A stretch of 64,000 nt of DNA from Gracilaria domingensis (lineage: Eukaryota; Rhodophyta; Florideophyceae; Gracilariales; Gracilariaceae), in NCBI GenBank assembly GCA_022539475.1, contig VCMS01000002.1, forward strand, positions 150,672-214,671, read 5' to 3'. Positions 57,740 to 64,000 of this stretch are shown here, piece by piece (the stretch's first letter is position 1; every line of letters begins with the position of its first letter). Below the pieces are notes generated by a model. It saw only the letters and a program-made list of their open reading frames with translations, ran no database searches and was not told the origin of the DNA. A program made the translations under genes and the position numbers.

Positions 57740-58930
57740 TCAAGGTTCGGTATTCTTCTCTAGGTGCTTCTTCGACTTTCTCTTCTTTCGCTTACCGTCG
57801 ACACCATTTGCCACCGTTTCGACAGCATCTGCAGAAGGCTGACTCTCCTTGATACTCGGTTTCGATTCAGCTTCATCTGTGGCTTCTGGTTGTTCTTGCT
57901 TTCGGTCGCTGGCGTCAGGTTGGGCACTCTGAGCTTCATCAAATCGCTTTAGTGAAGGTGCCTCGTTTCCCTTAAAGAAGGCATAAATGGGTCTATTGAA
58001 CGCTTTGCCAGAAGGCCGTTTGTCTCTTAACATGCGAACGGCACTGAACCCACATTGCTCTAGTAGGAACTCTGAGAACATGCTAGGCTTCATTTTCAAG
58101 TTATCGAAAGAGCTCTCTTTCGGAGCCAGTCCTTTTTGCCTTGCCAACTTGTAGCTCTTCACTGGCTGAGGCTCCAATATGAGCACACCATCAGGCTTCA
58201 AGGTCTGGTACATGCGATGAAATAATCGCTGCAATGCTTGATCACCACCGCTGATATGCACCCACTTAGTTACGCTAAGGCAAAGAACAACATTGTATTG
58301 GTCGGAAACAGACTGCGATTGCGATTGCGATGGTTGTTCTGCCGACAAGTCTTCTTTTCGAAATGCCGTGTTGAAAGGAAATCCAACAGTACGCGAAGAG
58401 GAGCGCTTGCCATCGGTTTTACTCTCCTTCATTTGTCGCTGAGCATGACGTCGAAGAGAAGCATGAGCATACCTGATAAGCTTTCCGTCAATATCCACTC
58501 CAACCGCTCTAACGCAGCGCGATTGTTTGGCTACTTCCATGGTAAGCTTTCCGTCATTGCATCCCACGTCAAGTACACTAAACCTCTCGTATGCATCACA
58601 TAGATTCTTTATCAGTGGAAGCCGGTCATCTGTGCTCGGATCATTGCCGCGAAGGCGGCGGTTATAATAGTTGCGATAACTGCCATGCTTCGTCGGAGTG
58701 CCCGACGTGTTTGCCTGCACGACAGCAGTACCGGGCTTACTTTGATCGCGAGGCTTCTTTGCTAGGGGTGAGGCGGAGGGCGTCGAGGACGAAGGCCGAG
58801 GGCGCTTGCGCGATGGAAGTTGCTTTTTAGGTCTGCTTGAAACTGCGTTGGGTTTGGCCAGAGTGCACATGTCGACTTTTCCGCTGCTTGCTTCGCCTGC
58901 TCCCGCGTCAGCTAGCGCGTGCTTCCGCAT
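57740..58930 (-). CDS. Bin3/MEPCE-type RNA 5'-gamma-phosphate methyltransferase
   Basis: A 396-residue SAM-dependent methyltransferase of the Bin3 family, which caps the 5' gamma-phosphate of small Pol III RNAs such as 7SK or U6. Features: a basic N-terminus (KKQLPSRKRPRPSS), the family entry motif HGSYRNYYNRR (~112-122), SAM motif I VLDVGCNDGKLTMEVA (~146), AVGVDIDGKLIRYA, and the Bin3 signature CLSVTKWVHISGGDQALQRLFHRMYQTLKPDGVLILEPQPVKSY (~245-290). A ~30-residue insert precedes motif VSDQYNVVL. The C-terminus is a charged Lys-rich tail. The start is ATG 58930. The RNA substrate in this organism is unknown. Confidence 0.9.
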   Translation of the reverse strand: MRKHALADAGAGEASSGKVDMCTLAKPNAVSSRPKKQLPSRKRPRPSSSTPSASPLAKKPRDQSKPGTAVVQANTSGTPTKHGSYRNYYNRRLRGNDPSTDDRLPLIKNLCDAYERFSVLDVGCNDGKLTMEVAKQSRCVRAVGVDIDGKLIRYAHASLRRHAQRQMKESKTDGKRSSSRTVGFPFNTAFRKEDLSAEQPSQSQSQSVSDQYNVVLCLSVTKWVHISGGDQALQRLFHRMYQTLKPDGVLILEPQPVKSYKLARQKGLAPKESSFDNLKMKPSMFSEFLLEQCGFSAVRMLRDKRPSGKAFNRPIYAFFKGNEAPSLKRFDEAQSAQPDASDRKQEQPEATDEAESKPSIKESQPSADAVETVANGVDGKRKKRKSKKHLEKNTEP

Positions 58931-59502
58931 GTCATTATGCAGCTCGAAACGGTAGGGTCGTAGCCTCGGGCATGCAACTGATCCCTCCTTCTGCCTCCTG
59001 GGTAAAGACTTCTCCGGAATGGTGGCCGCTTCGGGCACCAACCGTCGGGGCTGCAATGCTGCACGACACGTGCAGACGCGAAATTTTTCCACTGTTGGGG
59101 CACGGCGAATGCTCTCTCACCAAAGTTGGAATTGTGCGCGCGCACCAGAGCAAATGTGCAGTGGTACGACGACACATCCTTGCATCGCTGGCTGCGGGGT
59201 TGCGCTGCTCGAAGGGGAAAAGGGTTGTTACTCGCACTCTTCCTTTGCTGGATACACACTAGATAGCCGTCCGTTCCGCTCTCCAGGCAATTGCTGCAGT
59301 TTGCTCCAGCCTCGAAACTGCCCCGTCCTTTCTCCCTTGTCGACCCGGTATGCACCTCGTGCCAGGCGGGCTGCGCTCCCGTCCGTAACGAGAAGCTGCC
59401 TTTTTGTTTGCCCCTAATCTTTTTCTTACAATCCTCCTCAACAGCGCGTGTCAGTTCGCTTGCTTCTGAAGTGCTCGTCTAGGTTCTCACGCGTTAACGA
59501 CA
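58931..59502. promoter_or_regulatory. Divergent promoter region
   Basis: 572 bp between the Bin3-type gene and the TBC gene start. Frames of 100-150 codons cross it on both strands but none has a recognisable product. Confidence 0.4.
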
Positions 59503-62500
59503 ATGAATCTGAAAGACGACGAATGGGAGCCAGATCCTACAGACCCTATCCAGCTTCGAAAGGTATGCTTATACCCCATTTCTAAAACTCAAGGCGCGCC
59601 GCGGCTACATCATTGCTAACATTCAAACCTGCGTTTCGTAAGCTCCGCATTCTGGCAAAATCTGCTGTTAACCCTCATGACATAGCGAAGCTGCGCTCAG
59701 TTTTGCTGGCTGCTCCTTTCAACGGAGCTGTTCCTCACGAAATTCGCGGCACCGTATGGCTTCTCTTGTTACGTCTTCGAAGCGAAGACCTTCTTGCGGA
59801 GGACCCAGCCACCTTTGCAAAGAGCGCTCGAGACGCTGTCGCCGACGAAAATTCACGTGAGCAAATCGACAAGGACGTGCAGCGAACGCGTCCTGGGCTA
59901 TCGCGTTTTAAACAGCCAGCAGTACGTGGTGCACTCTTGCGTCTTCTTAGCCTGTTTTGTGAACGGCGGCAAGTTGCATATGTACAAGGTTTCAATGAAC
60001 TACTTGCGCCGTTTGTTTTGCTTGCCGATACGGGTGGAAACCCTCGTATTGTTTACGCTCTCTTTGCCGAGTTCGTTACGAGGTTTGCGCCGTGGATGCT
60101 GGAAACGTCAGAATCTCGCGTCTTCGATGTCCTAAAGAGGTTGTTCAAGTATTTTGGTCGCTTGCTATTGTATCACGATCCCGAGCTATATTGGCTTTTG
60201 GAACGGCATATGATGACACCTGATCTCTACGCAACATCATGGTTTGTCACTCTATTTGCACGCAACTTTACGGTCGAATCCATAATGGCGCTCTGGGATT
60301 TGCTGTTACTCGAAGACGACCCCTTGGGTACCTCGTTCTTTGGAATTGCTCTGCTTCGTTCGAAGAGAGACGAACTGCTGTCTGTGGACGAAAGTCGCAT
60401 TCCAGAAACTTTAATGATGCTCACCGCGAATTCACCTGGGGACGTCAGAAAACTGTGGAAGATCGGCAGCGAAATGCGTATGAAGCATACCCCGCCTTCC
60501 TTTCAGAGACTCATGACAGACAGAATTCTGAACGCCAACAGCAAGTCTACACCTGTTGCACTGTCTGCCGCGCGCGCTATGCAAGCTTCCGTATGTTTAC
60601 AAACAACACCTGATGATCTAGTGTCCGCTGGGGCACATTACTTCACCTGGGATTGTCGAACAGAGGCTGAGTTCCATGCGGGACATCTGGCACAAGCCGC
60701 TCATTTACCCCTCGACGCGTTGCGAGAAGCAAACGGAAAGATCACCTCGGAAACTAGTGAGGCAGCTAGGCAGGAATTGCAACATGCGGTTGACTTGTGC
60801 GAACCGCTTAAGAATTCTTCCCACATATGTCTTATAGGTTCAGGTGTCAAAGAGGAAGACAATATGGACATCAATATGTTAGCCCTCTATCTTACTAGAA
60901 TCGGAATACCATATGTTTCGACTCTTCGTGGGGGCTTCGTTGAGGTTCTTAGAGCTGGGAACGAAAGTAATTCGCTTTCTGCAATTGAACTCGTCGATTA
61001 TGATCGTCGCCGACATCAAGAAGCTCGACGGGAACGAATTGCCGCACAGAAAGCAAGGGAACGCCAAGCACAGCTCAAGGAACGAAATGCTGCGAGAGTC
61101 AAAAGATTTAGCGCATCCCCACTGAGTCAAGGTACTAGCGCTCATCAAGAATCGCCTTCCCCGTCTAATCCGCCTCCGTTTTCATCTATATTGGCAGGTT
61201 CGAATGTCTTCTCGTCATTCACTGACGCTGAGGTTGGTAAAGCATTCAGGAAGGCTCTCAACGGCATAGGACTCAGCAGTGCAAATTCCAACTCCAATGA
61301 CGAAAAGTCTACATCTGAGGAGCAAACTGTTGGGTCAAATTACTCACCAAAAGCAGCGGCACAACAATCTTCCAATACGCTAATGTCGCTAACCAGCTCA
61401 ATTCGAACTAATGAAACCGATTTACCATCAAGGAAGCAAAGCAATGGCATTCCGAAACTTTCGATGGCGAGTGTTGACTCAAATGAGATCACGCCACGCC
61501 CGCTGAATTCAAATGGGTCTGGCAGCTCTACTTCCGGGAACCTTTTAAGAAAAGGAAGCAACAGAAGTCGATTTGGGTCACAAGATAAACCCACTGAGCC
61601 AAAGTCTTATACGGCAACAAGAACACGATTCAATACAGGATCTAACTCCGCCTCTAATGATACTCCAACAAGTACATCCTTAGGTGCCAGCTTTTTCACA
61701 AGCCTCAAATCTCCTTGGGGGCGAGATGCAAAGCCGGGCTGGTTAGACGATCATACACTAACGTACCCGTTGTCATCGTTACCAAAGAACTTTAATGTTA
61801 ACGTTATGGACGAAAAAGTGATGAACGGATTACGTCTATTTCCTTGCAAGGCCAGATCAGAAAGAATTTTGTCTTCCCCTTGTCGTCCTGGTGAGTTCAA
61901 GAAGCGCTATATCGGTGTATCAAGATATTACATAATATTGTTTGGCCCTCATTACAACAGAAGTCATCTCCTCGAAGTCAAGCTGATGCGCTATTTGCAC
62001 GATATAACTCGTATAACGTTTAAGAGAAATCGTCCAGAAGTGGTGACCTTCGAGATAACCAGCGGTACCGACGCAGATCCATCAGTGGAATCCATCGTAT
62101 GTCTCATGCCAGATGGTTTAACAGAATGCGTTGCACTCATCAAGAAGTATAGCGATGAAGAAGCAGGTTCTGAGGATGTCCCGTCGGATAGGGAGGACAC
62201 ACCGGATTCCACGCCTGAGTGTTGCGATAGGATTTTGCACTCTAGCAGTTCAGAAGAAAGCCAAACAGGTTCAAAAGCAGAAGGGCGTACAAGAGAATGG
62301 AATACGCCGAGCAACACCGTTACAACACAAAGACCCCTTTCAGATCCTGGGAAATCTTACTCTTCTGCAACAGACGATGCATGGGGAGACAACGTTTTTG
62401 ACCGGAGAAGAGCAGGGTCTAACGCGGTAACTTCTTTAGCTTCAGACTCTGCCCAGATGGATGAAGAAGAAGATGCAGAATTTGGCGAATTTCAGGCAAT

Positions 62501-62528
62501 ACCCGCTGCGAAGTGTAGTTCTAGCTAA
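59503..62528 (+). CDS. TBC1D23: TBC1D23-like protein (TBC + rhodanese + PH), two exons
   Basis: Animal TBC1D23 bridges endosome-derived vesicles to golgins at the trans-Golgi. Exons: 59503-59562 and 59643-62528, joined across an 80-nt intron (GTATGC...GTAAG), giving 981 residues starting MNLKDDEWEPDPTDPIQLRK. The TBC domain (~40-270) has GAVPHEIRGTVW, IDKDVQRTRPG and YVQGFNELLAPFV. A rhodanese-like domain (~340-440) has YFTWDCRTEAEFHAGHL but no active-site Cys in the ICLIGSGVKEEDN loop, as in TBC1D23. After a long disordered Ser-rich region comes a PH-like domain (~750-865, LFPCKAR ... VTFEI), the TBC1D23 C-terminal hallmark. It ends in an acidic tail DEEEDAEFGEFQ. Confidence 0.88.
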
Positions 62529-62780
62529 CCAGTGGAGGCAATCTAATCCATTGCCTATCGGATTGCCTCCATTCCCTTGCATACTTATCTGTCTTTCTAT
62601 ATTTCTATCACCGCGATGGGAGTGCTTATGTATGTACAGCACATCCTTGACTTGAAGGAGCAGAGCATGTCTATAAAGTTTGTTAGTCACCGCACAATCA
62701 TCAATGCGTTTTGCTTCGCGAACAGCATCGAAATATATATACATATATATATGTGTGAATGTGTTACGTTGTTGACAATG

Positions 62781-64000
62781 TCAATGACAGGGTTGCGCAG
62801 TTCCTAGAATCTTTTGCACGGCGCTCATGCTCTTCGGTATTACCTCCATATGTCCATGTTTATGTCGTGCTTGGATTGTACAGCTCTGCATGCATGGAAA
62901 GAGTTGCAAGTTATTGTGCTTGACTTCTTCTTGCAAGGCAACCCGATTACACCAATATACAATAACGCATTTTCTACAACAGGGAATCCATATGAGAGAG
63001 TACATCCTCACTTCCTGCCTGGATGGGTCATGTTTCTGCTTCGCAAGCATGTTCTTCAAGGCTAGGATTTTGAAACTGTTCTCAACCATTGGGCAAAGAG
63101 CCACGGCCTCCGCCCCTTTAGAATACCCGAGGTCTCCAAGATCCCGGATAAGCACTCTCTGAGAATAATGATGTTCCGCTCCGTACTCCAGCGCTTGTAC
63201 AATATGCTGCGCGTGTTTCTCTGCTCCAGTAATTGCGAAGAGGGCCTTATGAGCCGCGTAACGTACTAGAGGAATGGAACTCGAAGTGTACGACTTCATA
63301 ATGTCCAACAGCTGGTCGTCAAGATGAGAAATCTGATTCGCACATATTGCTGAAACCGCTTTGAGCAACCACTCGTAAGGTTCATCTGAATTAGAACCCA
63401 CTGCTTCCACACCAAGTTGTGGGGTCATCGTAGTACGTCTGCTGCGCCTCTCATTTTCCTGACGTTCTCTGAAAATGGTTTCAAGCTTCTCACGCAAAGA
63501 CGGGTCTAGTTCCTCAAGGTCGAAGAGACTTTCTTGCTGACTGAACCCCGACTTGGCCTCTTCTTTCGCGGCAAAGCATTTCTGACCTTTAGCTAGAAGC
63601 AATTTTAGTTGATGGGTCACACTCCGCGGAAAGCAAAAATGTTGCTCCGAAAGGGCACATCGTTGGGCTATGTTCGACAACGCTTCGGCTGCTCGATACC
63701 GTAGAAAATAATCGGGACTCCGAAGCGCATCGGATAGCGCAGTTACTGCATACTGGTTGGATTCAGTGGGCGCTGAAGCAACAGCACCAAGTGCCAGAGC
63801 AGCCCTACGACGTATTCCATATCCGCCGAGGGTTGTTTGGTCGTTCGATGTTTGCAAAACGTTAACAAGAGCTGTCTCTGCAGCCGTTACTTTAAACTTG
63901 TAAATCCACCATAAACCATAATATCGCACACTGCGATCTGGATGAAACTGAATATTCCAAATGGCCTCCTCAATCGAGCGCGGACATGCATCTTCGTGAG
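62781..64000 (-). CDS. Bilin-lyase-like HEAT-repeat protein (CpeZ/CpcE family), 5'-partial
   Basis: The reading frame runs off the right edge of the window, so the N-terminus is missing; about 405 codons are visible. The repeats are typical of CpcE/CpeY/CpeZ proteins: PDRSVRYYGLWWIYKFKV, YGIRRRAALALGAVA, DYFLRYRAAEALSNIA, then an insert (~105-165), YEWLLKAVSAICANQ, PLVRYAAHKALFAITG, and the closing RRVLRDLG-type block QRVLIRDLGDLGYSKGAEAVALCPMVENSFKILALKNML. The final ~75 codons after this block do not look like the family; a GTGAGG donor and CAG acceptor could remove most of them, so the C-terminus is uncertain. Plastid location and a role in phycobiliprotein maturation are inferred. Confidence 0.75.
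   Translation of the reverse strand, partial: HEDACPRSIEEAIWNIQFHPDRSVRYYGLWWIYKFKVTAAETALVNVLQTSNDQTTLGGYGIRRRAALALGAVASAPTESNQYAVTALSDALRSPDYFLRYRAAEALSNIAQRCALSEQHFCFPRSVTHQLKLLLAKGQKCFAAKEEAKSGFSQQESLFDLEELDPSLREKLETIFRERQENERRSRRTTMTPQLGVEAVGSNSDEPYEWLLKAVSAICANQISHLDDQLLDIMKSYTSSSIPLVRYAAHKALFAITGAEKHAQHIVQALEYGAEHHYSQRVLIRDLGDLGYSKGAEAVALCPMVENSFKILALKNMLAKQKHDPSRQEVRMYSLIWIPCCRKCVIVYWCNRVALQEEVKHNNLQLFPCMQSCTIQARHKHGHMEVIPKSMSAVQKILGTAQPCH

Noticed and set aside
62781-63005. Reading the last ~75 codons of the bilin-lyase-like gene as a certain C-terminus
   Set aside because: They do not resemble the family, contain Cys-rich odd sequence, and are bounded by a possible donor and acceptor; kept in the feature but marked uncertain.

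Overview
The window is nuclear DNA of a photosynthetic eukaryote, most probably a red alga. The evidence is a plastid SQD2-type sulfolipid glycosyltransferase, a plastid-type Omp85, a plastid-targeted DUF1818 protein otherwise known from cyanobacteria, and three HEAT-repeat proteins of the phycobilisome/bilin-lyase type. These sit among standard eukaryotic nuclear genes (THO complex, TFIID, TFIIIB, SL1, SAGA, KEOPS, Sm core, p24, TBC). Genes are dense and mostly intronless. Where introns occur they are short (54-144 nt) GT-AG introns; seven are placed here (three in the debranching enzyme, two in the EVE-domain gene, one in the TBC/rhodanese gene, one in an 86-residue gene). Many of the longest open frames begin at TTG/GTG, so starts were moved to the first sensible ATG. 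The species is not identifiable from the sequence alone.

Layout. 1-6.8 kb is extremely GC-rich: the end of a ubiquitin protease, SQD2, a PlsC-type acyltransferase, a C2HC-finger protein with an LNK-like motif, and a SOUL protein. 6.9-25.6 kb: organellar SSB, Kae1/OSGEP, THOC3, a plastid HEAT-repeat protein, BRF1, SmD1, an ABCG half-transporter, a TAF1A-like protein, UTP11, plastid Omp85, and a protein with four copies of the hnRNP Q/R acidic domain. 26.4-38.5 kb: ADA2 (first exon not found), a p24 cargo receptor, a bacterial-type glycogen debranching enzyme, USB1, a tiny gene 18 bp upstream of USB1, a secreted Hint-domain protein, a PPR-like plastid protein, and an unknown acidic membrane protein. 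38.7-47.7 kb: DUF1818 protein and a HEAT-repeat bilin-lyase-like protein fired divergently, mitochondrial RF1, a ZIP transporter, an EVE/THYN1 protein, and an H1-like basic protein ending in a duplicated unknown domain. 49-64 kb: TTC1, TAF7, an MBOAT lysophospholipid acyltransferase, mitochondrial Hsp70, a Bin3/MEPCE methyltransferase, a TBC1D23-like protein, and the end of a CpeZ/CpcE-like lyase.

Functional themes. One initiation-factor subunit for each nuclear RNA polymerase is present (TAF1A-like, TAF7, BRF1), plus small-RNA maturation (USB1, Bin3-type cap methyltransferase, SmD1, UTP11), plastid light-harvesting and lipid genes, and mitochondrial gene expression and protein quality control. 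They are scattered on both strands and are not an operon.

The most unusual signal is non-coding. Intergenic DNA repeatedly carries dense groups of perfect short palindromes with loops of 0-4 nt, and several long fold-backs (best at 51358-51470 and 47902-48202). They are not assigned to any known element here. The other leading candidates for novelty are the four-fold acidic-domain protein, the duplicated C-terminal domain at 45215-47695, the free-standing Hint protein, and a TBC1D23 homologue that keeps both catalytic fingers.
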